A stretch of 64,000 nt of DNA from Undaria pinnatifida (GCA_012845835.1 JABAKD010000023.1:18772691-18836690); one strand, 5' to 3'; numbered from the stretch's first letter, positions 51,415-61,866 are shown. Translations and numbers: made by a program. The notes: a model not told the origin generated them from the sequence alone.

Positions 51415-52188
51415 CTACGCGCGACAAAAATTGACGGCAAGAACCGGGGTGGAGACGGGATCGACATCTGTGACCACGGCTTGTCCCGAAGCTGGAAAGT
51501 AGATGTGTGTGAAAAAAAACATATATATATATATAGTGTTATAGTAGCACACCCCAACACGAATTCCGCGCTTCCGTTGGCCGGCAAACGGCCCAAACAG
51601 CAGCAGCGCAGACAGGAACCACAGCGACAGCACCCTTTCACCCCTACCAGGTACCTCTTGTGCTCCGACGAATCTGGGACGAAAGCGTGTTTTTTTTTTT
51701 ACAAAACCATGAATGCAACGGTTCACATGGATACCATCTACGACTTTCACTTGGCGCAGCCCAATAAGAAATAGGGCAAAAATAAGGCGCGCGGATCGCG
51801 CCGAGTTTTGCCCTTGTATATTATTCCAGGTATATACCAATCTGCTGTGGAAGTTGACTCTCATAAGCTCCAAGAGGGTACCACGGGTATATTGATTGTT
51901 GTTTGTGTACGCCGGGAACACCGCAGCAGCATCGGAGTAGGACCATAACCGCCCGGACAAACTAACACCGCAGCCCACGCCAGCTTCAGAGCGCCGTACC
52001 CGGAGCCTCAGCATGCCTATTGCGGAGCGTGCGGACGAAATGCCAGTGTTCCATGCGAAGCTTTTGCCTTGCGTTATTTCCCAAATGACGATTTTTGATG
52101 AAGTGATCCTCAGCCCCAACATAATAAAATGGTGTCGCGTTGGTTTCGATAGTTGCCGCATAACCCAACTACAATGGTGGTTAAGCAA
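51415..52188 (-). CDS. 257-codon open frame, doubtful gene
   Basis: The second longest minus-strand frame in the window, starting at a TTG. Its upstream part (about 52188-51720) has ordinary protein wording (RHHFIMLGLRITSSKIVIW, SLSGRLWSYSDAAAVFPAYT, NNNQYTRGTLLELMRVNF) and moderate codon bias. The last third runs through a dispersed repeat (51545-51700) and a TA-rich tract, so at least that end is not genuine. It could contain one or two exons of a host gene. No domain recognised. Confidence 0.3.
   Translation of the reverse strand: MLNHHCSWVMRQLSKPTRHHFIMLGLRITSSKIVIWEITQGKSFAWNTGISSARSAIGMLRLRVRRSEAGVGCGVSLSGRLWSYSDAAAVFPAYTNNNQYTRGTLLELMRVNFHSRLVYTWNNIQGQNSARSARLIFALFLIGLRQVKVVDGIHVNRCIHGFVKKKTRFRPRFVGAQEVPGRGERVLSLWFLSALLLFGPFAGQRKRGIRVGVCYYNTIYIYMFFFTHIYFPASGQAVVTDVDPVSTPVLAVNFCRA
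51545..51700 (+). repeat. Dispersed repeat, partner at 26590-26780
   Basis: See the 26520-26790 entry: CAGCAGCAGCGCAGACAGGA, ACCACAGCGACAGCACCC and ATCTGGGACGAAAGCG are shared in order. Confidence 0.65.
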
Positions 52189-52395
52189 TGATTACATCCC
52201 ATGATTTGGAGATTTGCTATAGAAGTGCATGAGAGTAACTCTTAAGTCCGGTAAATGGAAGGTCAAAAGTTTCAAATCCCCGAAAATGCCAGCAGAACTT
52301 TGCCTGGACAGTCGCCTATGGGCCTAATTTGGATAATTCGTTGTTGAAACTTTCCAGAATTGCGGAAAAAAAATGATTCTTGCGGCGATCTTAGC

Positions 52396-52465
52396 CAAGA
52401 TCTGCTCGAGAAATCTCAAGCAGATCTTTGAATCTCGAGCAGACCTTTGAATCTCAAGCAGATGT
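52396..52465. repeat. ~20-bp repeat of AATCTC-AGCAGA type
   Basis: AAATCTCAAGCAGATCTTTG, AATCTCGAGCAGACCTTTG and AATCTCAAGCAGATGTTGG follow one another, preceded by an inverted GATCTGCTCGAG. Confidence 0.85.
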
Positions 52466-52469
52466 TGGA

Positions 52470-53912
52470 ATAGACGCGGCGTAATTCGTGTTCTTCACAC
52501 ACTTCGTTCGACGAAATAAACGACAGCATCGTGAACTCTGAACGCGGCGAGCTCTTTAGGGGCTCCGACCCCCCCTTGGTGTACAGCGCTCACTTTGCGG
52601 CCGGTGATTTGTGGCAGGCGCCGATCAGGCTTCTGTTAAAAACACATTTGGCGGCTGGTGTGTAGACAACTGAGACCAAAACTCTCTTTCGTCTACAACG
52701 GGCGGAAAACAGAACGTTTAGAGGATGTGATGGAAGAGGGCATGAATCGAGATGAACGATTTTGAGCTGTCACCGAAACTCATTTGACCTTGTCCGGAGC
52801 GAAGAACAGTGACCATGGGTTGTCTCTGTCTCGAAATGGAAGGTCAATCGTGTTTGTTGGACAATGTTGATAAGGCTCGATGAAAAATAGGCAGATTGAC
52901 CTTTTGGACCGCATGGCCAAAGCAAGAGCCATAAAAAAAATGATATTTTTTCCTCCATAGCGACGTTACCCGGAATCTTTCAGCAAATAACCCCCACCAA
53001 AAGTTTGGAAACGTTTTGGACAGACTATGGGCTTTGCATCGTCATCGGTCTAAACAGCCAATTCTTGGGTGTGTTCACCTTGTTTTTATTCCAGTTTAAC
53101 GAAAGACCTAACCATCCATTGAACGTATTGGGTCTGGGGACGTACCAAATTCCGAGTTAAAGCTTCATGCGCGATCTCTCACCATGCGCTGAAAATTAAC
53201 AAAAAATATGTACTGACATCAAGTAACTCTACGGTGGGTGGTGGCGTCGGCTTTTGGCGGGGATGATTTTTGTTTGGCTGTGGTCTCTTTTTTTATTGGT
53301 CGGTACGCACAAAATCGCACCCCTAACTGTACTATAGAACAGCACCAGCAAGCTTTGTGTTGACGTGTCGGCGATATCGTGGTACAGACTTTATTTTGTT
53401 GTCTCAATTATTGTGTTCCAGGAACACCTGATTCACAGGTCCTGCTGAGCTTGCAGAGCTCTCACCTGGATCACACCTGTCACCTCCTCTTCTTGGACAA
53501 CCTTCCCGCCGTTATTTTGGGTTATTCGCGTTCTTCGTTTTCCACTTTTCGATTTACCTTTGTTTCCTTCCCTTTCCTCGTTACTTTCCGTCTTTCTCGA
53601 TGTTCTCGCTCAACCATTACTTGTTTTCGATTCTGCTTCGAGTTTCGAAAAAGATGTATACCTGGTATATATTTTCTTTTTCTTTTTTTAGCTCACTTCG
53701 TTATGTTTGATCATTTTTCTTTTTTGTATATCATCTCGCTCGTATTCTGTTGTTTTTCGAATATATTTCGCGTTTCGAGGAATGTGTTTCTCTTGTTTGC
53801 CCCCGACATTACGTATGTAGACACACCTTCATATATGCATCTATCTGCTTCTGCTCAAATCACACAAACACACCAAGCTCCTGAACTGGCATGTTTTGTG
53901 GTCGACCTTTAC
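52470..53912. other. No gene recognised
   Basis: T-rich, hydrophobic plus-strand frames (53379 onward) typical of intron or intergenic DNA. No repeat partner seen. Confidence 0.4.
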
Positions 53913-54051
53913 TCCAATCTCAGCAAAGCGCAATCGGCCCAGCATGAGAGAACAAAACACGTAGTACGTGCCGATCATAGCGCGGCCACGAAACCGAAAA
54001 CAGACAGATTTGGCCAGACCCATCGTGTTGTCTAGCATCTTGTACAGCTCG
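53913..54051 (-). CDS. Candidate internal exon, unknown protein
   Basis: Minus-strand exon between CACAG (ending 54052) and a donor GGA|GTAAAG (53913/53912). In frame it reads ELYKMLDNTMGLAKSVCFRF, then RGRAMIGTYYVFCSLMLGRL, then RFAEIG, with G/C at most third positions. A stop lies in frame just upstream of the 3' splice site, as expected outside an exon. The hydrophobic/basic pattern might be a membrane-adjacent helix. Family not recognised. Confidence 0.4.
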
Positions 54052-54498
54052 CTGTGTCGTCAAAGCGACCGAACACATCTGCCCGGCCGGAAAACGTAGA
54101 CAACCGCAAGCGCAGCAGCAGCTGCCTGGTGTTGCGCGAAGGACTTGTTTTTTTGCCCAACTTGTTAAGGTGCAACACTACCACTTTCTTCTCCGCGTTC
54201 TATGTCTTGCGTACGGATGATGTGCTTCATGCTTGATTTCGACGGCTGGGATATTTTCCCCATTTGCGAGTCGAAAGTTGCACTAAATCATGGACCTATG
54301 TCCGCGTGACGGCTTGTCCTGTTTGAGCTAGCGTAGCGGGCGGATGCCGCCCCCGAAAGAAAGTGTCTCGCACAAGGTGCTAATATTTGTTTTGCGCGTT
54401 TGTGTCCACGCCTATTCATAATTGCCTAATAAAATTAGCCAATTACCAGTTGAGCTCGCCAAAGTCATGTTTATATCGCCAGTAAGGTTTGTGTAGTA

Positions 54499-54786
54499 TT
54501 GCTAGGAGGGCGTGCTGTCCTGTTTGAAAGGCACAGCAAACGCAGGCGCCTGGAGCACAATATTACTGTTGTTGCGGGTGACTATTTGCATGCGATAGCT
54601 CTGGCCGGCTTTGCATCTTTCACCACGATCACACCGCTGTTGCGCCTTGTGCTACATAGGTGCAAGGATACCTGCGGCTTCGTTCACGAGTGGCCCACGT
54701 ATCCCTTTCGCCGATGGACCCTCGAAGAGGAAGTGTATGCTGCGTGGACGGGACGTCTTTTATTGTCGACTTTCCTTCTGTCGTAG
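54499..54786 (+). CDS. Candidate exon, unknown protein
   Basis: A 95-codon plus-strand frame with strong third-position GC, reading HSKRRRLEHNITVVAGDYLH, AIALAGFASFTTITPLLRLV, LHRCKDTCGFVHEWPTYPFR and RWTLEEEVYAAWTG. It ends at a TAG just before a consensus donor CCG|GTGAGTT (54799), which belongs to another frame. The first codon is TTG, so the true 5' end is probably a splice site. The wording is among the most protein-like in the window. No family recognised. Confidence 0.4.
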   Translation: MLGGRAVLFERHSKRRRLEHNITVVAGDYLHAIALAGFASFTTITPLLRLVLHRCKDTCGFVHEWPTYPFRRWTLEEEVYAAWTGRLLLSTFLLS

Positions 54787-54799
54787 CCGTCTCAACGCC

Positions 54800-55339
54800 G
54801 GTGAGTTGAACAGTATGTTCTGCTGCAGTTGACCCTGTCGTCGCTGCTCTAGTCTGTGGCCTAAGTCGTGGTATCTAACCGCTTCAGGTAGGATTGGTCT
54901 TTCAGCCGCGGTGCGTGGCTGTTGTAGTCGCAACTGTAGCTGCCGTTATTGCTTTGTATTTCCGGTTGTTTAGTCGTTTCGTTTTGAAGTTGGCCGAGAT
55001 TTAACGCACAGCTTGTACGATACAGGTTTTTGGGGAATTTTGGACGGAAAGCGTCTCACGTGATGGTGACAAGGTCCTTCCGGCATCGCCAATTTCTTGT
55101 CATGAGTTGAACAGTTCTATAATTGGCGGCGGAAGAGATCTTGTTAGACCTAACCGGCTGGTGTTGCAGAGCAGTAGACAATGTTCGTTCTTGGGCGCGC
55201 CGTCTTGCCAATGTACTGCCCCGTTGCTGAGGACGAGCCGCCCTCCTGGGCCCATAAGGTTTTCTATATTGATCGACCTGCTACCCCCTATATTTTGTTT
55301 TCCTCCTCTTTCACGTTTTAACCTCGACCCTGCAAACCG
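54800..55339. other. Unresolved; overlapping frames on both strands
   Basis: Between 55100 and 55440 both strands carry open frames with good composition (minus strand: NIENLMGPGGRLVLSNGAVH and WQDGAPKNEHCLLL). I cannot decide which, if either, is coding. The region lies immediately upstream of the WD40-like frame. Confidence 0.3.
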
Positions 55340-56581
55340 TTGGCGGGTAAAACATTGCGCCGATATAATCCTCCATTTTCGTATTTCTCGCGCAGCCCGG
55401 ACCCAGAATGTGTCCGACCACCTCACACGTGTTCCTTTGCGCAGGTAGCACAGCTACATGGTTCCGCTGAATACGCCGCTGCCGACGCTGCGAAGCGTTC
55501 CGGTAATGGTGCTGAAAGTGGCGGAGCTGCCGGCGTTTCGCCTTTCCCCCCCTCGGTAGCCCAGGTTGAGACGAAAACCCCCGGTCCGGGTAGAGGGGAT
55601 CACTGGCAGCAACAGCCCCAACAGCACAGCGGACGAAAGGGGAACATACCTGGGATACACCAGCTTCCGCTTTTTGAGGGCGGCGCCGTGGAGGTGAGCG
55701 GGCGAGAAAAACCATATAGCGAACGTGGTAGCGACAAATGGAACGAACTTCTTGGCGACCGAGCCATTGGAGACGCAGTGGAGACGGCATGGGGACTCGA
55801 TGAAATCGGTGCTCGAGACGGTAGGATCAAGAGCAAGGATATATTCGAACGGCGCGACGATCACCAGGAGAGGGGTGCCCCCCTAGCCATGATCCCTGGT
55901 GCGGACGGTATCAGTGAAGTTGTCACTTCCCCGCGAGCAGATAAATGTGGAGGTGCCGGTGCTGACACAAGAATGACGGGAGCGGAAGTATTGGTAGAAG
56001 ATGGAGCCGGTCGTGTTGACGATGTATGCGGTGGTCGAGGTGGTATGGAGGAGGGTATCAACATCGCCTACGGCAAAATGGACGCTGTTGCCAATGAGAC
56101 TTGGCACAGCAACAATAGCCGTTGTGTCATGAACATCAAGAAGACCGACTTTCGGGGAGCACACGTTGGGGCGCAGACTGCCAGAACGATCAAGATATGG
56201 GACCCCGTTAAGCAGCTGGAGTTGTTCTCCTCGTCCATCGCGACGTCTGCCGATGAACTCCACTGCAGCATGCCCGGCAAAAACTCTGGCTGTTCCAGGA
56301 CCGGATTTGACTCTGGTTCTGTCAACGATCGGCGAACGGGACCGGGGATCAACACAGAAGCAAACACGAGTGCCTCTGGTGGCGAAGCACCGTTGTCGGC
56401 CGGGAGTGCCGGTAGCAGTGGATCCGGTGGCAGCAGCAGCAAGCCTGCGGGCAGAGCCCCCGTGCAGCCGGGTCGGGCGGCTTGGAGCGAGGATGGCGAG
56501 ACGCTGTTTATGCTCAGTCACGAAGGTATGGTGGTAGGTGACAGTTGCCCGCTCGGAAATCGCAGTGTTGATCGTTTTTAA
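55340..56581 (+). CDS. 413-codon open frame with WD40-like motifs
   Basis: The longest frame in the window. The listed ATG at 55340 is probably not the true start: the first 30 residues look non-coding, and CTTTGCGCAG at 55435-55444 could be a 3' splice site. Residues about 130-230 are acidic and glycine-rich. At about residues 281-297, GAHVGAQTARTIKIWDP has the GH/WD spacing and the IKIWD end of a WD40 blade. After a serine/glycine-rich linker, about 381-398, AAWSEDGETLFMLSHEGMVV matches the next blade's inner strands. The stop at 56581 is followed by AATAAA at 56661, so this may be a terminal exon. A minus-strand frame of 212 codons overlaps. Codon bias and motifs favour plus. The specific WD40 family is unknown. 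Confidence 0.5.
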   Translation: MAGKTLRRYNPPFSYFSRSPDPECVRPPHTCSFAQVAQLHGSAEYAAADAAKRSGNGAESGGAAGVSPFPPSVAQVETKTPGPGRGDHWQQQPQQHSGRKGNIPGIHQLPLFEGGAVEVSGREKPYSERGSDKWNELLGDRAIGDAVETAWGLDEIGARDGRIKSKDIFERRDDHQERGAPLAMIPGADGISEVVTSPRADKCGGAGADTRMTGAEVLVEDGAGRVDDVCGGRGGMEEGINIAYGKMDAVANETWHSNNSRCVMNIKKTDFRGAHVGAQTARTIKIWDPVKQLELFSSSIATSADELHCSMPGKNSGCSRTGFDSGSVNDRRTGPGINTEANTSASGGEAPLSAGSAGSSGSGGSSSKPAGRAPVQPGRAAWSEDGETLFMLSHEGMVVGDSCPLGNRSVDRF

Positions 56582-56660
56582 GGGTCGGAAATGTGTGTTG
56601 AGATATTCGCGGTCACGAGCGAGATGGACGGTGTGCTTGGTGTCCTAATCGCTTTTAGAT

Positions 56661-56666
56661 AATAAA
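56661..56666 (+). promoter_or_regulatory. AATAAA polyadenylation-type signal
   Basis: AATAAA lies 80 bases after the stop of the WD40-like frame, at a reasonable distance for a 3' untranslated region. One hexamer alone is weak evidence. Confidence 0.4.
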
Positions 56667-56690
56667 CGACCCTTTACTACAAATGGGAAG

Positions 56691-56894
56691 GTGCAACTCG
56701 CTTCGTTGCGCACGCTGCTCCTGGAGCTTCGTCGGGAATACGTTAAACCTGCAACTATAGAAGATAACCAGGGCATAAGAACCCATGAACTTCCGAGGTA
56801 TCAACTTCGGGTCTCTAGAATGGAAACTCGAAATGCGTTTGTCTGTTTGATCGAAACCTACCTGACTGGTGTACTACTGGAATGTAAACACTGA
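56691..56894 (+). CDS. 68-codon open frame, doubtful
   Basis: Reads ASLRTLLLELRREYVKPATI, EDNQGIRTHELPRYQLRVSR and AFVCLIETYLTGVLLECKH to a TGA, with ordinary composition. It lies just downstream of the AATAAA. If that signal is not used, this could be further coding sequence; otherwise it is a separate fragment. No family recognised. Confidence 0.25.
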   Translation: MQLASLRTLLLELRREYVKPATIEDNQGIRTHELPRYQLRVSRMETRNAFVCLIETYLTGVLLECKH

Positions 56895-56969
56895 CAAGCC
56901 TTCAATCAATTTCACCCTTGTCAGGCTTCAGCGGGAGAACATTAAACAATACGACAGTTAGAGCGTTGG

Positions 56970-57238
56970 TGTCAAGATACGGCCTCGAATAGGCTGCAAT
57001 TGTGGGTATTTGAGATAATTTGGAGGGGTGTCGTATTATAAGGTTGGCGTTATCTATTCGGGATGCCCAGGAAATAGATCGGAGGCACGTGCCTTTGATC
57101 TCACACGCCATCCGGTGCTCTGGTGGAATCGAATAAAGCTAAGTCGCTACGAAGGCAAAGAAAGTGAGTACTCTCCAAGGATCTTCTCAATTGGCAGACC
57201 TGCAGGGGGCACTCTGTGTCCCCACCAATAACCTTACA
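56970..57238 (+). mobile_element. Solo LTR-like repeat, copy 3
   Basis: 269 bp beginning TGTCAAGATACGG and ending CCTTACA, matching copy 1 along its whole length. It includes the hairpin after the TATTCGGGATG stretch and the GAATAAAGC signal. ATGGCGTCGTC follows, as in copy 2. No internal coding remains are present. Fossil, likely of an age similar to copy 1. Confidence 0.65.
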
Positions 57239-57296
57239 AATGGCGTCGTCGGCAGGACTGCATTGGCCACACGAATACCCGAGCTGCCATTGGGGG

Positions 57297-57730
57297 GGGG
57301 GGTGTACTTAGTGCGTGCATGGCGATAGTCGTATGTCCATAGACCCTCGCATCCCTACTGTGCCAGGACGGAGCACGTTGGGTTTTCACCAACCAGGCAG
57401 GCATTGCTTGCACCAAGCGCGGAGCGTCGTGAGGTGTTCGGCGAGAATCGCGTGAAGGGTGGACTGCATCCTTCCAAGAACCGCTCGTAAGACATACTTC
57501 GGCACCTTTGAGCCTACTTTCTTGCTTAGAGATGACATCGCCAATGAGTTTGTTATCTGGTGTGGCCACTTCAGAGACAGCAATTGGCATTACCAGGTAC
57601 TATGTAACTGCCTCGTGGGTGCCTTATCATATTTACACTGCGTGGTTCGATGATTCCCCTTGTGCGGAGTTCGGGTTCTCAACCCCGGACAACATGATCT
57701 AACTCGATAACCATCATGGTGACCGCCAAA
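57297..57730. repeat. Fourth copy of the ~430-bp unit of 12.8-14.0 kb
   Basis: GTGCATGGCGATAGTCGTAT, CCATAGACCCTCGCATCC, TTTTCACCAACCAGGCAG, AACCGCTCGTAAGACATACT and GGTGTGGCCACTTCAGAGAC occur in the same order as in the 12.8-kb array. A single unit here, again preceded by a G run (57290-57300). Confidence 0.85.
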
Positions 57731-58889
57731 AAAATAGAAAATAAAACAAAAATGATACCCTGGTTGTCTAGCTCACGCTTACGAGCTGCCGTTGGGGGGT
57801 GGGCGTCCGCATCGCAATGAGAAGAGTGGTGGCACGTTCTTCCTAAACGTTTGATTGGATAGTACTGGCCGTTTTTTTATTGTTTAACTTGGGCCCCACA
57901 GCGGTTTATATACCTTGAAGTAGGCACTTGTCTGGTAGCAAAACACGCTCCCACGTCGACTAAAAAAATCGTCCCAGGTTCCCGGTAGGAGCAAAAAAAA
58001 TACCAAGCACAAACGAAGGTCTAATCACCAGCGTCAGCATGGCGAGCACACAACACGACAGCAAGCAACGACCAGCCGGCTTGCTGTTCATCCACTGCTG
58101 CGCACCACGTACGGTACTGTCATGCGAAGCTCGTGGGCTGGGCGTGCTCCGCCCAATAGGCGACCTGGCCAGCACACGCAGCAAACCGCCCGAAGCACCG
58201 CAGCACACTCCAACCACTAGCTACCCAGCAGCGCCAAACAACTCGTACGTCGAGCACACTTGACGGCAGCAAAATTCAACGACTACCCTAATGCTGCACT
58301 CCAGCGCGCTACGTACTGTCGTATGTCAAGCTCGTGAGCTGGACTGCCATTATGTCAACTTGAGGCTCGCTCCACATGCAGTTGTGATCAATTTATTGCT
58401 GCAGAGGAGGGATGGGTGATGAGTGTCGATACGACACGGGTGAGTAGGCTTACTCGATTCAGGACAATATTTGTGCTAGCAAAGACGACCGGCTATTCCT
58501 TTAGAGGCTCATCCTCTAAATGCTTCCCACGCGGATATGCGCAAAACGCGTTCGTGTGTGTGTCTTCGTGTCCGCTTTAGTCGAGACCTCGTACTTTTCG
58601 CGGTTTGTATACTGTAGTAAAGATATCAAAAATTGTCTATCGTCGGTACTGATGACTTGAGTCTCACGTCGAATAATCGCACATTGACCAGGGCAAGAAG
58701 CGATCTCAAAACGCATATTTGTACTTTTCGCATTTTCAACAGGTGAGTCTCACGCGATTCAGTCCTTTCAGCCGAGAGGCATATCCTTTCGATTGCTTGT
58801 CTGTACCTCATTAGGATTACTAGAAGTCGAGTCATTGCTATTTTGGCCAGTTCTTCGTGACTATAACGCAGCTTGTTGTAAAGCAGCCT
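57731..58889. other. No gene recognised
   Basis: Overlapping frames on both strands at 57960-58263 without motif. CAGCACAC/AGCAAC-type words are common. Confidence 0.4.
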
Positions 58890-59290
58890 ACCATTGTCAG
58901 ATCTTTACGCTAAATGTGACAGTGCAGTAATCTGTTGACCCGTGAACAATCAGCTCGTTGTTAGTCGCCAGCTGTTCGCGAACATAGAAAGCTAATTTCT
59001 CAAACAGTCCACAATAGGCAGCCTTCCAGATTTACTGTCGCAGTATAGTACTATTCTCACCTGTGGAGACAGTTGTGACCAACAGCACGCGAAGAGCTAA
59101 GGAGCTTCTAGAAGTAGCGGCCTGTTGGCTGAGTGTGACAGCACGCTACTGTTTTGAACCTTCAAGATACCTGTGACGATCAGAAGCCTGTTGGCCTAAT
59201 ATAACAATATGCTCATCGTTTGATCTGTGCAGCTCTCCGTGACTGCTAGGCAGCCCTTTAAAAACAGCTGAACTGATCGACAGCTCTTCA
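58890..59290. repeat. Very degenerate tandem repeat
   Basis: GCAGCCTACCATTGTCAG, GCGGCCTGTTGGCTGAGTGT and GAAGCCTGTTGGCCTAATAT followed by GTGACAG/ATAACAA, a GC-AC word and GTTTTGAACC/GTTTGATC suggest units of about 75 bp. The fit is weak. Confidence 0.35.
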
Positions 59291-59339
59291 GGCCGCCTTT
59301 TGGCAAGTCTGCCAGTATCGAAGAAGCGGTTTAATATTT

Positions 59340-59961
59340 TCAGCTGATGGTTGTAGGTGGCTGGCCCGTTCACCCTGTACGCTCCCACCGACGGCTGGAA
59401 TTCCTAGACGTGCTACAAGTAGGCCACCCGCACCAGTGTTTAGCATGTTCTGGTGCTACTAAAGAGCGGCCGAAAGCTATTATTGGTGTTTGGCCAGGGT
59501 TTTCCTCGGTACTGATTTTTCGGTCGTCCTTGGGTTGTGCCACGTTGTGCCGAGCTTTGGGTGGGGTCATGCCGAAATTCAACGCACAATTTTAGTATTT
59601 CAAATCAGCTGATGGGTGTCGTTGTAGCTGGCTGGCCGGCCTCTGAATACTGTACGCTTCTGCGGACGGCTGGCCTCTGAATACTGTACGCTTCTGCGGA
59701 CGGCTGGGATGCTGAGATGTGCTAAATCATCCCAACCAGCCGGATTTGTAGCATGTTCCGGCCCTATGCCAGCTTGTAGAGCAAATGCTGGTGCTACTAA
59801 GGAGCTCCCAACATTTTGTATTGGTGTGTGACCAGGGTTTCCTCGGTACCGTTTTTTTGGCTGGGAACACGATTCTGCAGGATGGAACCGATAATATCCC
59901 AGCTCCATGTCTCGTTCTTGGATTGTGCCACGTCGTGCGGAGCTTTCGTTGGGATCATGCT
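59340..59961. repeat. Tandem duplication, 265 and 355 bp
   Basis: CAGCTGATGGTTGTAG-GGCTGGCC (59340) and CAGCTGATGGGTGTCG (59606) begin two copies sharing TAGCATGTTC-GG, TGGTGCTACTAA-GAGC, TTGGTGT-TG-CCAGGGTTT-CCTCGGTAC and TTG--TTGTGCCACGT-GTGC-GAGCTTT. Copy 2 is longer because of an internal duplication and extra sequence. Confidence 0.85.
59641..59708. repeat. 34-bp perfect tandem duplication
   Basis: CTCTGAATACTGTACGCTTC and the following 14 bases occur twice without difference (59641 and 59675). A recent event inside copy 2 of the larger duplication. Confidence 0.97.
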
Positions 59962-59971
59962 GTTTTTTTTC

Positions 59972-59998
59972 ATATATATTTTATATATATATATATGT
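59972..59998. repeat. TA-rich dinucleotide tract
   Basis: Alternating TATATAT interrupted once by TTTTA. Confidence 0.85.
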
Positions 59999-59999
59999 A

Positions 60000-60843
60000 C
60001 TTCGTAGTATACGACGAATAGAAACAATATAAATCATGCCCAGCGGGGCCGTCAGGACCAGCCGAGGCATGCTGGCTTTTGCGCCAGAACCTGACAGCAG
60101 GCGACGATGCACAGCACGCACAGCCCGCAGCAGGTGAGCGTCTAGCGTCAGCACCCGAGGTGTCGTGCGCACGGAACGACTAGCTTGTGCTTCGTTAATA
60201 ATGACAGCAAGCAGACGTGTGCACACATTGCACGATTTGCCCGCGTCCGGTCGTCACTGAAATCATTGGCACAATAGCACGAACACCAACGAAATACAGC
60301 GTATTCAGACTTCATATTTCAATACGAATGGTATCACACAACTTACACCGTTGCCTCCCTTGTGGAGGGAAAGACAGACCGTGTTTTCGCGAATCACAAT
60401 TATCACACGGTAGAGGCGGCGTGCTGCCGCTGCTGTGATGTTCTCTTGACTTCGTTTAGGTGTCCTAACAACTACAAATTGTTGTGTCATGAGGTGTATT
60501 TGCTTCTGCGTAATAATCTACACTTTGTATTCAGTAACTAATTATGGCTACTGACGTAGCAGGCGTGATGTTTTGTGCATCGGCAGTAAAAATTATTTTT
60601 AGCGCTAAAAATCTCATGGTTGACGTTCGATGCGTGCAGCAGTTTATTGTTTTGGGGACTACTAATGTAGTCAGTACCAAAAATAATAGGCCAGGTGGTA
60701 CAAAATGCATGATCATGTACACGTAAGGAAGAAGTTGGCCAAACCTATCAGATCAACGCGGGTTAAATGCACGTAACAAATGGATAGCCTTGACACACAC
60801 CTTATCTACTTCATAGTTGCTGTCCTGCGAGCGAGGCTCGTAG
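60000..60843. other. No gene recognised
   Basis: Short frames on both strands, no repeat partner seen. Confidence 0.4.
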
Positions 60844-61062
60844 TCAAGCATGTTCGTCAAACCCAAACAAGGTAGTCAAGCCACCCAGACAGTCGATTAT
60901 TTGATTATTCAGGTCGTTTATTAGTACCGCCCAGCAGAGTAGGGGCAGCAAAAAAGTGCCACCATGCTTCATCCCGTACACACTCAGATGCGAAGATCCA
61001 CATACCTCACAGTATGCCAATGTCACGAACCGGCACGTAACTGTGAATCTAAAGAGGCCCAA
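60844..61062 (-). pseudogene. Reverse transcriptase fragment of a third LINE-type element
   Basis: A minus-strand frame of 72 codons reads EVCGSSHLSVYGMKHGGTFL then LPLLCWAVLINDLNNQIIDC. The GMKHGGT-LLPLLCWAVLINDL phrase fits the palm block (G-KQGT-L-PLL---LINDL) seen in several LINE clades. The sequence after it (LTTLFGFDEHA) may be the decayed start of the catalytic block. No other domain of the element is found, so this is a small relic, different in wording from the two larger LINEs. Confidence 0.5.
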
Positions 61063-61710
61063 TGGATACCCTCTTTTGACACTTTACGCAACAGAGACGA
61101 ACCAAGACAATGTTACACAACTCCATTGCCCAAATCAACCCTAAAAAATATTAGAAAGAGGAAACCCACCCTTGTGAGCGAAAACCTCTCACTGACTCCC
61201 ACTTACAACCTTTGCAATTGTAGACGAGATTAAAGAAGCCGCGCCAAAATCATAGCACGTAAAAACTAAGGCGAAAAAGTGTAATGCCAGAGATCGTGAC
61301 GAACCTCATTCCCCCGGACAGAAGTATATTTTTGCCCCCTACTCCCGCCATCAACACACAGATCCCGACGGTAAAGCAAGTAGCGTATATCCTCTTTCGC
61401 GTGACTGAATCCCCGAAATGTTACTCGCTTGCAAATCATCATTAAACCGAAAATACTTTCTTTTTTGGCTTTTGTTCGCCGGCTTCAAATAATCGAATAA
61501 GAAAAAGAAAGATGATACTACTCTTTTTTGGCTTTCGTTCGCTTGCTCCATATAATCGAAGAAGAAAAAAGAAGGTGCTGCCACTGTGGACACGAACAGT
61601 CTAAGCCCTCCCACCTACGAAACTATTCGATTTTTTGCAAAAACATTGTGTTCCACTTTTCTCCATTTTCAAAAAGTATACGCAAGTGATGCTCGTGGTA
61701 GAACAGCCAA
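61063..61710. other. No gene recognised; short duplicated TTTTTTGGCTTT motif
   Basis: CTTTTTTGGCTTTTGTTCGC and CTTTTTTGGCTTTCGTTCGC near 61468 and 61533, each followed by ATAATCGAA-AAGAAAAA, form a 65-bp duplication. The rest is unremarkable. Confidence 0.5.
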
Positions 61711-61866
61711 TCAATCATGAATATGCTCACCCTCCTTTATTTTGCAATCAGTGCCACCATCAAAACCACACATAAGCAGCACACCTCTCAAGGTGCATCC
61801 ACGTGCCCTTTTCTCCACATCGTTAACGTATGTATGTTTATCAGCCCAAGCAGGCCCCTTGTGGTC
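61711..61866 (-). CDS. Candidate terminal exon, unknown protein
   Basis: A fine 3' splice site on the minus strand (pyrimidine tract, then GTGTAGACAG, ending at 61867) leads into 51 codons and a TGA: DHKGPAWADKHTYVNDVEKR, ARGCTLRGVLLMCGFDGGTD, CKIKEGEHIHD. Composition is fully protein-like, with three cysteines and no repeats. The frame upstream of the splice site (to 62058) has poorer composition, supporting the exon border. Protein family not recognised. Next to copy B of the large repeat, with which it shares no sequence. Confidence 0.5.
   Translation of the reverse strand, partial: DHKGPAWADKHTYVNDVEKRARGCTLRGVLLMCGFDGGTDCKIKEGEHIHD

Noticed and set aside
51415-51700. End of the 257-codon minus frame as a real C-terminus
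   Set aside because: This part lies in a dispersed repeat and a TA tract.
53379-54035. 218-codon plus-strand frame
   Set aside because: Mostly T-rich hydrophobic wording from a GTG start. The only coding-like part is on the other strand (53913-54051).
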